From NCBI GenBank assembly GCA_035299065.1, contig DATGXI010000135.1:6088-70087 (forward strand): a stretch of 64,000 nt of DNA. Reading direction: 5' to 3'. This document shows positions 34,011-41,382 of the stretch, piece by piece. Made by a program: the position numbers and the translations under genes. Position 1 is the first letter of the stretch, and every line of letters begins with the position of its first letter. A model generated the notes under the pieces. The model made no database searches and had not been told where the DNA came from. It worked only from the letters and a program-made list of their open reading frames with translations. The DNA is from DASPJQ01 sp035299065. Lineage in GTDB: Bacteria > Bacteroidota > Bacteroidia > Flavobacteriales_D > UBA2798.

Positions 34011-35243
34011 TTACTTTTTTATGGTTGTTTCAGAAACGATTCGCAAAGGCAACGGCATTGATCCAACGTTTAAAATGCCTGCAAGGTCTTGAGCTTCCTG
34101 TAAAGTGAAATTTCCTGATATTACTGTATTTCCATTTGGAATTTCACTTTCAACAAAGGGAGCCATTAAAACACTCTTATCGAGCACTACAAGAATTGAC
34201 TTGCCAATGTTTTCTCGTGTGAGTTGAGCCCATTTATCAGCCGCCTCAACGTTAAATTGAAGATTTATTGTTGGACTGCCTGAACTTTCATTTTTGGACA
34301 GATGGGCACTGGTAACACTTTCCTGGTCTATTTCCGGGGAATTAATACCGTGTCCTTTTATGCAATAAAGCCCCATACCTTGTTCTTCGGTTTTATACGC
34401 AAATGCAAAGTGCAGGTCACGTGGCAAAAGTAAACGTACGGGATCACTTTTTAAAAGATGAAGAAAAACGCTTGTGTCTTTGGATTGTACCCAGCCAATA
34501 AGGGCGCCTGATCCAAATGATTTTCGGCCACGTTCGCCAATTTGTAAATTTGGGTAAAGGTATTTTAAAATTGGGTGATTTGCGTCACGGCTTTCATCAA
34601 GCGTTGAATCGCGTTGAATTATTGTGTCATTTGATGAAGCAAGTTCGGCCAAGATTTTGTCGGCTTGTATAAGGTATTTTTCATATACAACAAGAGGATC
34701 ATGCGTCATATAAAAACCAAAATTGGCGTATGCCTGTACAACTCCCCGAATTCGTTGAAGGTCATATTCACCACCGAGCTCAATTCTAAAAGCATTCCCA
34801 AGATTGATTACATTAAATTGCTCAAGACCAAATTTCTCAAACCTGGCCTTAAGAACTACTTCAGCACGATCCATTTCTAATGAAAATGCTTCAATTAATT
34901 TTTTTTCCAGCTCCGTATTTGACATCTTATAATCATACTTGCTTTTATTCGTTGTGGCAAAATAGGAAGCAAGGTGCCTGCCTGGTTTAAGTTCCTGGAG
35001 TTTGGCTAGGAATAATTTTATGAATTCAGGGCCTTTGACTGTTTGATGTGAGTTTAGCTGATTCAACGCTTCTTTAAATGTTGGTTCATTTGTAAAGCCC
35101 GCTTGCTTTTGTAAAAAATAACTCACATTGGGTTCAACAATGATTTCAGTTCCACCTTCGTCCTGTATGTTGAATGAATGGTCACCTTTGCCGCAACCAG
35201 TCAGTAAAATAATTGCGAGATATAATAATGATTGAAAATTCAT
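34011..35243 (-). CDS. Orphan lipoprotein derived from the SecD periplasmic region
   Basis: 410 residues. Signal peptide and lipobox end at LTGC (Cys17). No transmembrane helix follows. The order of motifs parallels the periplasmic part of Bacteroidota SecD: EPTFKEALNQL near 53, ELKPGRHLASYFATT near 87-101, RFEKFGLEQFNVINLGNAFR near 139-158, RLLLPRDLHFAF near 270, ADKWAQLTRENIGKSILVVL near 335-354, and the SecD terminal block NFTLQEAQDLAGILNVGSMP. SecD and SecF membrane domains are absent. Possible roles: interaction with the export machinery or a decoy paralog; this is inference. Sits 6 bp upstream of the MBOAT gene. Confidence 0.8.
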   Translation of the reverse strand: MNFQSLLYLAIILLTGCGKGDHSFNIQDEGGTEIIVEPNVSYFLQKQAGFTNEPTFKEALNQLNSHQTVKGPEFIKLFLAKLQELKPGRHLASYFATTNKSKYDYKMSNTELEKKLIEAFSLEMDRAEVVLKARFEKFGLEQFNVINLGNAFRIELGGEYDLQRIRGVVQAYANFGFYMTHDPLVVYEKYLIQADKILAELASSNDTIIQRDSTLDESRDANHPILKYLYPNLQIGERGRKSFGSGALIGWVQSKDTSVFLHLLKSDPVRLLLPRDLHFAFAYKTEEQGMGLYCIKGHGINSPEIDQESVTSAHLSKNESSGSPTINLQFNVEAADKWAQLTRENIGKSILVVLDKSVLMAPFVESEIPNGNTVISGNFTLQEAQDLAGILNVGSMPLPLRIVSETTIKK

Positions 35244-35276
35244 GTTTGTTCGGGTTTTCTTGCTTCAATAAAAGTA

Positions 35277-36098
35277 TCAATAATCCCGAATTATTTTCAC
35301 ATGCGGATATTTTTCCTGCATGCCCCTGATGTATTTCTCACTAAATCCGTTTGCAGTTAAATCAATGCTTTCCAGTTTGGGACATCGGCCAATAAAGTCG
35401 GTGTAGGGGAATGTTTTTACATTATTTAATCGTAAGACACATTTTTTCAGGTTAGGGAATCCAATTTTTTCAACTTCAGGTACGTTGACGTTAACCAAAT
35501 ACATCCATAACTCTTCAATAGGCGCATCTTTAAGTACGTTCATGCTTGCAACCAGGTCAAGGCCTGCATCCATTTTGGCAAGATCCAGAAGTTTCAATTT
35601 TTTGAGCGATCCAATAATAGTCGAAATATCTTTTACCGGGCTAAGAGAGATATGTAACGAGGTAATTTGATCAAATGCTGGCGGTTTTGTTAAAGTAGAA
35701 TCAGGAATGAATACGGTTAGATGAAGGCGTTTTAACTCTTTTATTTTGGAAGCGTCCTCCAGGAACAAATGCGTTTGCCCTCCCAATTCAAGTGTGTCAA
35801 CATGCAATTTGTCAAGTCCTGAGCAATAAAATTTTTGAGGTTTCCTAATATGAAAACGCATATAACATATGTTTAGCCTGGAAAGGGCCTCAAAGTGTTC
35901 AGGTTTTAATGTTGAGTCGCAATCAAAATAAACATGCAGTGGTTTTTTGGAATCACCAAAAAGCTTTACCATTTCATTCACATGTTTTGGTTCAGCATGC
36001 ATCATATAGGCAAATTTCCAGTCATGGTAGGCTAATTTTTGCGACAAGCCTTGCATACCTGCACTTAAAAACACCAGTATACCAATAAAAATCTTCAT
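35277..36098 (-). CDS. Secreted leucine-rich repeat protein
   Basis: 273 residues with a signal peptide ending near GLSQ (residue 20). Residues 65-265 contain leucine-rich units such as FEALSRLNICYMRFH, LKKLKLLDLAKMDAGLDLVA, FPNLKKCVLRLNNVKTFPYT and CPKLESIDLTANGFSEKYIR. LRR solenoids mediate protein binding. It lies 33 bp upstream of the SecD-like lipoprotein gene on the same strand. Partner unknown. Confidence 0.8.
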   Translation of the reverse strand: MKIFIGILVFLSAGMQGLSQKLAYHDWKFAYMMHAEPKHVNEMVKLFGDSKKPLHVYFDCDSTLKPEHFEALSRLNICYMRFHIRKPQKFYCSGLDKLHVDTLELGGQTHLFLEDASKIKELKRLHLTVFIPDSTLTKPPAFDQITSLHISLSPVKDISTIIGSLKKLKLLDLAKMDAGLDLVASMNVLKDAPIEELWMYLVNVNVPEVEKIGFPNLKKCVLRLNNVKTFPYTDFIGRCPKLESIDLTANGFSEKYIRGMQEKYPHVKIIRDY

Positions 36099-36113
36099 GA
36101 AGATGTTTACGTA

Positions 36114-36872
36114 TTATCGTCTCCTGCCAGTTGATTGGCCAACCACACTGCGCCTGTTCACATTTATCAATTCCGTCACGCTGTGTTGGTCAAACAATTC
36201 AAGCAAGGCGTCATTTCCCTCCTGCAATTTAAAATTCATTTCATCTTCAAACAAAGGAATGAGCGCATAAAATAAAATGCGTTTATCTTCCAATTGCAAA
36301 AGCGGAAATTCCTTTCCGGTTGTAACAGGTACATCCAGCAGTACACCACAAAATCCAACGTTATCGGCCAATGGGTTAGGCGGATTTCCATTTGGTATGG
36401 TATGGCCGAATGAAACCCATGAGTTATATTCGTGCGGAAAACGCGCAATAAACTTTAACATGCGTATGGGCCAGTAATTTTTTTCATCCTTTAACGCTTC
36501 TTCGTCAATTTTCCATTCGGGAGGCAGGCATAGCATAACCTCACCATATTCCCAGTCTTTGACTTCAGGCGAAGGAATGTTCATGGGCCTGTCGCTCATT
36601 CCGCTTGTAACAAGGGTATAAAAATTACGTGCCGGGGTTGGATAAACAATGTGAACATCAATATGTACAAGTGCTGAAATGAGTTCATGAAAAACAAAAT
36701 CAACTTTACCAATGTGCTTTTCAATGTGTGCACTAATGGCTTCAAGGTGAATTTCGTTTCCTCCCGCCAAACTTTCAGTTCCTATAACTTTGTCGGTGGT
36801 TTTATACTCATACATGGTTGAGCCCCCTTTTGAAACCCCGGTTTTTTGTCGTTTTTTAAATAGTCCGAACAT
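36114..36872 (-). CDS. SUFU (suppressor of fused) domain protein
   Basis: 252 residues, no signal peptide. The bacterial SUFU domain is recognised by VHIVYPTPARNFYTLVTSGM SDRPM (about 74-98), EVMLCLPPEWKID near 110-122, LKFIARFPHEYNSWVSFGHT near 138-157 and GVLLDVPV. Bacterial SUFU proteins occur with toxin-immunity and polymorphic-toxin loci, often as immunity proteins, but also alone. No toxin gene is seen here. It is 15 bp upstream of the LRR gene and first in a run of five minus-strand genes. Confidence 0.85.
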   Translation of the reverse strand: MFGLFKKRQKTGVSKGGSTMYEYKTTDKVIGTESLAGGNEIHLEAISAHIEKHIGKVDFVFHELISALVHIDVHIVYPTPARNFYTLVTSGMSDRPMNIPSPEVKDWEYGEVMLCLPPEWKIDEEALKDEKNYWPIRMLKFIARFPHEYNSWVSFGHTIPNGNPPNPLADNVGFCGVLLDVPVTTGKEFPLLQLEDKRILFYALIPLFEDEMNFKLQEGNDALLELFDQHSVTELINVNRRSVVGQSTGRRR

Positions 36873-37009
36873 ATGTGTTGATTTTATACCACGAAATATA
36901 AGCAGTTAATGATGGAATTTGGCAACAAACACTGCCAAAAGTGCTTTTATTTATCCATTGGTTTAACATGTAAGTTGGTAATTGGCCTTAGTGACCTGCC
37001 GAAAAAGAA

Positions 37010-37038
37010 TTTGTGTTTTGTAAAAAATCCTATATTTG
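37010..37038 (+). promoter_or_regulatory. Promoter of tRNA-Leu(TAG)
   Basis: TTTG (37010-37013), 17-bp spacer, TATATTTG (37031-37038); the tRNA begins 19 nt further on. Confidence 0.6.
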
Positions 37039-37056
37039 CAGCCCTTTACGGGTTAT

Positions 37057-37136
37057 GCGGGCGTGGCGAAATTGGCAGACGCACTAGACTTAGGATCTAG
37101 CGGGCAACCATGGGGGTTCGAGTCCCTCCGCCCGCA
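37057..37136 (+). tRNA. tRNA-Leu (anticodon TAG)
   Basis: Acceptor stem GCGGGCG/CGCCCGC, D arm, anticodon stem CTAGA/TCTAG with loop CTTAGGA (anticodon TAG, reading CUA), long leucine variable arm, T arm GGGTTCGAGTCCC. The discriminator base is A37136; CCA not encoded. Confidence 0.93.
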
Positions 37137-37143
37137 CTAACTG

Positions 37144-37173
37144 AAAAGCAGTCTTTTACGACTGCTTTTTTTA
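37144..37173. terminator. Bidirectional terminator after tRNA-Leu(TAG)
   Basis: Perfect ten-pair stem 37144-37153 with 37160-37169 (AAAAGCAGTC), loop of 6, T run beyond. It serves the tRNA on the plus strand and the convergent secreted-protein gene on the minus strand, whose stop codon lies at its edge. Confidence 0.85.
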
Positions 37174-37707
37174 TTTTGCATCAACGTTAAATTCCGGCAC
37201 AAACCCAAAAACATCCATCCAAACCTGTTTGTTTAACCCAAAACTTACCACGGTCCAGTTACCGGTATCCACAAAAAAACGCCATTTTTCAAGCAATTCT
37301 TCCATTTCAGCTTTTGAGGGCCTGTGCTCAAATTTCTCCACATGCCAGTCCCAGCCACCTACGTAACCTGCGTTTACTGACTCCCTGTAGTCCATCTCAT
37401 AATGCATACCGGTGGTTGTCCATTTTTTAAATTCACTGTCATTGGCATAAATATGTTTGATTAAATATTCCATATTGCCAATGGAGTCAAATGATGTGCT
37501 AATGGTAATACAGCTGCGCACTTCAAACGGACGCGGATCTTTTTTGTCAAGCCAAATCAATACATCGGCTGTGCCAACCTCTTCTAAAAATTCCATGTTT
37601 TGCCATGAACGCGCCAATACCGTGTCAGGTTCATAACCTCTCACAAGGCTTTGTGACACGCCTGTGAAAGCAAACAATACCAGTGTAATTGCTAAACCAA
37701 TTTTCAT
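37171..37707 (-). CDS. Hypothetical secreted protein
   Basis: 178 residues with a signal peptide (KIGLAITLVLFAFTGVSQ). The mature domain includes EEVGTADVLIWLDKKDPRPF near 41-60 and GGWDWHVEKFEHRPSKAEME near 117-136. No family recognised; exported location inferred. It converges on tRNA-Leu(TAG), sharing the terminator. Confidence 0.62.
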   Translation of the reverse strand: MKIGLAITLVLFAFTGVSQSLVRGYEPDTVLARSWQNMEFLEEVGTADVLIWLDKKDPRPFEVRSCITISTSFDSIGNMEYLIKHIYANDSEFKKWTTTGMHYEMDYRESVNAGYVGGWDWHVEKFEHRPSKAEMEELLEKWRFFVDTGNWTVVSFGLNKQVWMDVFGFVPEFNVDAK

Positions 37708-37789
37708 ACGTATTTCAGAACATGTAATTTATGCCATAAATTCCAAAAAACATTGCATTTAAAACTTTGTTTTTTATACACTCACACAC

Positions 37790-37853
37790 CGCTACTGGTA
37801 CTGCCTACTGTCACTGCTACTGCCACTTGCCTCCCGCTACTGCAGCTCCTTTA
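37790..37853. repeat. CTACTG-type intergenic repeat
   Basis: Degenerate copies of CTACTG / CACTGC / GCTACTGCCACT recur every 6-12 bp (GCTACTGGTACTGCCTACTG, then further units). It is GC-richer than the flanks and noncoding, in the gap between divergent genes at 37707 and 37921. Confidence 0.55.
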
Positions 37854-37920
37854 ATGATCTTTATCAACCCCTGGCCACAATCACAAACTTTCCGTTATTT
37901 TTACCCTAAATAGTTCAAGT

Positions 37921-38814
37921 ATGTTAACCATTGACCCAAAATCGGCCACCATTCCACAAGTACACAGTTATTTGCTGGGCGCTGTTGGTCCGCGTCCCAT
38001 AGCATTTGCCAGTACTGTTGACAAGGATGGTAATCCCAACCTGGCACCGTTCAGTTTTTTCAATGTATTTAGTGCAGCCCCTCCCATAGCGGTTTTTTCA
38101 CCGGCACGCAGCGGGCGCACAGGTGCAACCAAGCATACGTATGACAACATTAAGGAAAATCCCGAGGTAGTCATCAACATTGTAAATTATAACATGGTGC
38201 ACCAAACTTCATTGGCAAGTACCGAGTATCCAAAAGGTGTAAATGAATTTGTAAAAGCAGGGTTTACCCCAATTCCGTCTGAAAAAATAAAGCCGTTCAG
38301 GGTAAAAGAAAGCCCCGTGCAACTTGAGTGCAAGGTTAACCAGGTTATTGAACTCGGTCAAAACGGTGGTGCAGGTAATCTGGTTATTTGCGAAATTTTG
38401 CTCATACACGTGAGTGAAGATGTGCTTGATGAAAACAAATTAATTGACCAGAAAAAAATTGACCTGGTAGCACGTATGGGTGGCAACTGGTATTGCCGTG
38501 CCCATGGCGATGCGCTTTTTGAAATACAAAAACCACTTACCAGCATTGGCATTGGTGTTGACAGTTTGCCCGATTCCATTCGCAAAAGCACATTTTTAAC
38601 CGGCAATCATTTAGGCCAGCTTGGCAATGCCGAGGCGCTGCCAAATGAGACCGATGTGAATGAATTTAAGCTAACCGAGCTGGCCGATGTTTTCATTAAG
38701 TTTGAAAAAGACCCAGCTATGCTTGAAAACGAGCTGCATAAGCACGCAGCCGACCTCTTAAACCAGGGCAAAGTGAACGAGGCGTGGATGACCCTGCTTT
38801 CCTTTAATGGTTAA
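37921..38814 (+). CDS. Flavin reductase family protein
   Basis: 297 residues. The N-terminal ~190 residues are a flavin-reductase-like split-barrel: VHSYLLGAVGPRPIAFASTV near 12-31, NLAPFSFFNVFSAAPP near 40-55 (FMN-binding pattern) and SGRTGATKHTYDNIKENPE near 62-81. The C-terminal ~100 residues are an extension found in Bacteroidota members. It probably binds FMN and reduces it with NAD(P)H, or acts on an unknown substrate. Cytoplasmic; monocistronic. Confidence 0.86.
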   Translation: MLTIDPKSATIPQVHSYLLGAVGPRPIAFASTVDKDGNPNLAPFSFFNVFSAAPPIAVFSPARSGRTGATKHTYDNIKENPEVVINIVNYNMVHQTSLASTEYPKGVNEFVKAGFTPIPSEKIKPFRVKESPVQLECKVNQVIELGQNGGAGNLVICEILLIHVSEDVLDENKLIDQKKIDLVARMGGNWYCRAHGDALFEIQKPLTSIGIGVDSLPDSIRKSTFLTGNHLGQLGNAEALPNETDVNEFKLTELADVFIKFEKDPAMLENELHKHAADLLNQGKVNEAWMTLLSFNG

Positions 38815-38844
38815 TAATTTCTTTAAAATCTTATTAAGCCGGGG

Positions 38845-38875
38845 TTTATTTGTGTAGGTCTGTTTTTTAAATTTG
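38845..38875 (+). promoter_or_regulatory. Promoter of the DUF3127 gene
   Basis: TAAATTTG (38868-38875) fits the -7 consensus; TTTATTTG (38845-38852) is the likely -33 region. The start codon follows 22 nt after the -7 box. Confidence 0.5.
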
Positions 38876-38897
38876 GCAATCATTAAAAAATAAGTCT

Positions 38898-39275
38898 ATG
38901 CTAAGTTTCAAAGGAACCATCAAACTAATTAACGACACCGCCCAGGTAAGCGAAAAATTCAAGAAGCGCGAATTTGTGATCACCGAAACCAACTCGCCTT
39001 ACCCACAGGAAGTAATTTTCCAGTTAACCCAGGAAAAAGTTGATTTGATCAATGATTTTAAAGTGGGTGAAGAGGTTGAAGTTAATTTCAATCTGCGTGG
39101 TCGTGCATGGTTAGATCCAAAAACAAACGTTACAAAATATTTCAACTCGCTTGATGCCTGGAAAATTGCCCGTGTAGGCGCTGCACAACCGGTACAAAAC
39201 GGTACAGCAAACAACTCAACACAGGAGTTTGCCCCGCAAATGAATGCAGTGGTTGATGATGATTTGCCGTTCTAA
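38898..39275 (+). CDS. DUF3127 family protein (OB-fold-like)
   Basis: 125 residues. The domain occupies 1-95: KGTIKLINDTAQVSEKFKKR, EFVITETNSPYPQEVIFQLT, and EEVEVNFNLRGRAWLDPKTN, followed by an acidic, proline-poor tail ending DDDLPF. The acidic hydrophobic tip DDDLPF is the type of tail seen in single-stranded DNA-binding protein (SSB), where it binds repair and replication partners. A DNA-related role is therefore plausible but unproven. A heptamer repeat and a terminator lie directly behind the gene. Confidence 0.85.
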   Translation: MLSFKGTIKLINDTAQVSEKFKKREFVITETNSPYPQEVIFQLTQEKVDLINDFKVGEEVEVNFNLRGRAWLDPKTNVTKYFNSLDAWKIARVGAAQPVQNGTANNSTQEFAPQMNAVVDDDLPF

Positions 39276-39283
39276 GAAATTTT

Positions 39284-39332
39284 GAATTTTGAATTTTGAA
39301 TTTCGAATTTCGAATTTCGAATTTCGAATCCC
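39284..39332. repeat. Seven-copy GAATTTC/GAATTTT heptamer array
   Basis: GAATTTT x2, GAATTTC x4, then GAATCCC; one more degenerate copy follows. It begins 9 nt after the DUF3127 stop codon, upstream of its terminator, and so is transcribed. Confidence 0.8.
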
Positions 39333-39338
39333 GAATTG

Positions 39339-39373
39339 AAAATCCCTGTCGCAATTGATGGGGATTTTTTTTT
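39339..39373 (+). terminator. Terminator of the DUF3127 gene
   Basis: AAAATCCC (39339-39346) pairs with GGGATTTT (39361-39368) around a 14-nt loop, followed by a T run. Confidence 0.75.
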
Positions 39374-39381
39374 GTGCTGCC

Positions 39382-39453
39382 TTCACATGAAGCGTAAAAC
39401 GCAAGGCATAACCCGTAAACATATTTATTTTGTGCGTTTACCCTTCATGTGAA
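39382..39453. repeat. Inverted repeat, about 20 bp arms
   Basis: TTCACATGAAGCGTAAAACG at 39382-39401 is matched by the inverse of 39434-39453 (GCGTTTACCCTTCATGTGAA) with about one mismatch and one extra base. Noncoding. Confidence 0.65.
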
Positions 39454-39478
39454 CCGCGCTGTACGCTTTACTTCACTT

Positions 39479-39553
39479 GCTACTTGTTTACGGTTGTAAC
39501 GCTGCGGTGCCTTCTTTCAGTCGCCTCCTCGCTAACAACCGTAAACAAGTAGC
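39479..39553. repeat. Perfect 19-bp inverted repeat
   Basis: GCTACTTGTTTACGGTTGT (39479-39497) and its exact reverse complement (39535-39553) enclose 37 bp. A 14-mer, GTGCCGCTTCCATC, lies just behind (39562-39575) and occurs inverted at 23229-23242. Confidence 0.75.
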
Positions 39554-39769
39554 TGCGCTGCGTGCCGCTTCCATCGCTGGCAGGTTAAAAAAAGGAATTT
39601 TAGCAATAGCATGGAATAACAATGCTTCAACGGTAAAAACGCTGCCCCGGATAGAGCGTGATAGCCCCGAGCAAATAAAATATTTTTTTGGAAAACAGAT
39701 TGGCGAGGGCTATTAGCGATAGCCGGAAAAGGCAGCCAAATAGTAAATTGAAAATTCAAGAATTTTAAA

Positions 39770-40363
39770 CTATTTACTCACGAGTTTTTTCTTCGAATTC
39801 GAACTTGCTGACTTCACTTTTGCCGCATTGTCTTTTACAAAAGCGTCCCATCCTGAATAGGATTTTTTTCCTGAACTTACGCTGTTACGCTGGTAAAAAT
39901 GACAAATGGCAGCAGCTAAAGCATCGGTTGCATCAAGGTATTTGGGTAATTCGGTAAATTTAAACTGGTGTTGCAGCATGGCAGCAACCTGCTCTTTTGA
40001 AGCGCTGCCGTTACCCGTTAAACTTTGTTTTATTTTTTTGGGTGAGTACTCGGTCATGGGAACACTGCGGCTCAAACCTGCAGCAATGGCAACACCCTGT
40101 GCGCGCCCCAATTTTAACATACTCTGCACGTTTTTTCCAAAAAAAGGCGCTTCAATGGCCAATTCATCAGGTTTATACTGGTCAATAATACCCACCGTTC
40201 GGTCATAAATATGCTTGAGGCGGTCGGCCATATCATCCAGTTTACTAAGTTTGATAACGCCAAGTGCAAGCAGCTTAGGGGTTTTACCCTGTACATGAAT
40301 AACCCCATAACCCATAATAACGGTACCGGGGTCAATTCCTAAAATAACGCGGTCTTGCAACAT
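39770..40363 (-). CDS. ruvC: Holliday junction resolvase RuvC
   Basis: 197 residues from the ATG at 40363; an in-frame ATG at 40381 would add six residues. Catalytic acidic residues are in ILGIDPGT (Asp), LAIEAPFFGK (Glu) and the ATDALAAAI pair (Asp, with a second acidic residue nearby). KLGRAQGVAIAAGL is the conserved central helix. RuvC cuts four-way junctions during recombination, acting with RuvAB. The C-terminal ~35 residues are a basic extension (SKKKLVSK). The opposite-strand flippase-like gene starts 30 bp away. Confidence 0.95.
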   Translation of the reverse strand: MLQDRVILGIDPGTVIMGYGVIHVQGKTPKLLALGVIKLSKLDDMADRLKHIYDRTVGIIDQYKPDELAIEAPFFGKNVQSMLKLGRAQGVAIAAGLSRSVPMTEYSPKKIKQSLTGNGSASKEQVAAMLQHQFKFTELPKYLDATDALAAAICHFYQRNSVSSGKKSYSGWDAFVKDNAAKVKSASSNSKKKLVSK

Positions 40364-40392
40364 TTGGCTAAATTTACACAAATAAAAGCACA

Positions 40393-41382
40393 GTGAAAGC
40401 GGGTAGTTTTACACTAACATCAAAAAATACCAACAGGTTAACATGGGTTCTTGGACTTGGTGTTTTCATAACCTGTATTGCGTATGTGCTCAATACGTTA
40501 TTTATTAATCCCGCAGCAAATGTTGATTTTCGCATTTTTTCAAATTTTGATGGTTATGCCATTGCCGGCTTGTTTTTAATGGTCATGCTTATTGCCATTG
40601 CCAACATGGGTATTGAATGTTATAAGTGGTGGTTCATGGCAAGGCAGGTGCAGGATATTAGCTATACAACAGCCATAAAAAGTGTATTAACCGGCCTGGC
40701 CGTTGGATTTATAACACCTAACCGCCTGGGTGATTTTCCCGGGCGCGCCATGCAGTTTAAAAAACAGGAACGCGGCAAAATTATTTTGATGAACCTGCTT
40801 TCAGGTTACGCCCAGTTTATAACCATATGTATGTTTGCTGTGTTTTCCGTTTTTTTATTGCCGGTTGATTTTTCGCTTTTCCTTGACCAGTATGAATCAT
40901 TAAAGGCAGTTTACATTACCATGTTTGTAGTGTTGCTTGCATACCACGCCTGGTTCTTATTTAACCCTGAATTTTTTCTAAAACTGTTTTTAAAAGTAAA
41001 ATGGTTTAAACCACTTGGTAAGCATGTAAACGGGTTTTATGGACTTTCAGTGTATGACAATTTTCAAATTCTTCATTTTTCATTCCTGCGGTCGGCTTTA
41101 TATACCCTGCAGTTATTGCTCATTCTTTATTTTTTTGACAATAGCGTGCCGGTTGCAACGTTGTTTTTATACGCCAACATATATTTTTTCATCCTTACCG
41201 TAGCCCCGTCATTTGCGTTAAACAAATTGGGTATTCGTGAGTCCATTTCGGTTATTGTTTTTTCAGGCGTTATACACAACCCGGTTGCCATTGTGGTTTC
41301 GGTATTGCTTTTATGGGTCATTAACCAGGTAATTCCTGCATGCATTGGTGCCTGGTTGCTATTTAACCGCAAAGCCATATGA
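40393..41382 (+). CDS. Flippase-like (LPG synthase TM / UPF0104) membrane protein
   Basis: 329 residues with a GTG start and about eight membrane helices. The family pattern includes KSVLTGLAVGFITPNRLGDF near 96-115 (characteristic T-P-x-R-x-G-D) and NKLGIRESISVIVF near 277-290. Such proteins are relatives of the flippase part of lysylphosphatidylglycerol synthase and may move lipids or glycolipids across the membrane. It overlaps the glycosyltransferase gene by 4 bp, which suggests joint work on a glycolipid. Confidence 0.82.
   Translation: MKAGSFTLTSKNTNRLTWVLGLGVFITCIAYVLNTLFINPAANVDFRIFSNFDGYAIAGLFLMVMLIAIANMGIECYKWWFMARQVQDISYTTAIKSVLTGLAVGFITPNRLGDFPGRAMQFKKQERGKIILMNLLSGYAQFITICMFAVFSVFLLPVDFSLFLDQYESLKAVYITMFVVLLAYHAWFLFNPEFFLKLFLKVKWFKPLGKHVNGFYGLSVYDNFQILHFSFLRSALYTLQLLLILYFFDNSVPVATLFLYANIYFFILTVAPSFALNKLGIRESISVIVFSGVIHNPVAIVVSVLLLWVINQVIPACIGAWLLFNRKAI

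Larger units (their letters stand above)
39276..39769. other. 494-bp noncoding stretch between DUF3127 gene and ruvC
   Basis: No credible gene. It holds a heptamer repeat (39284-39332), a terminator (39339-39373), two long inverted repeats (39382-39453 and 39479-39553) and a structured stretch with pairing ATAGCCC/GGGCTAT (39660-39720). Open frames through it are broken and compositionally unlike the surrounding genes. Confidence 0.65.

Noticed and set aside
36114..36872. SUFU gene as immunity part of a toxin locus
   Set aside because: No toxin, Rhs or secretion-effector gene is adjacent; the idea stays possible but unsupported in this window.
36909..37100. 63-residue open frame overlapping tRNA-Leu(TAG)
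   Set aside because: It covers the tRNA and its promoter, with no coding signature.
39284..39332. CRISPR-like array
   Set aside because: The heptamer units have no spacers and the wrong size; no cas genes are present.
39477..39759. Two 75-79 residue open frames near the inverted repeats
   Set aside because: They run through inverted repeats and overlap each other on both strands; composition is unlike real genes.
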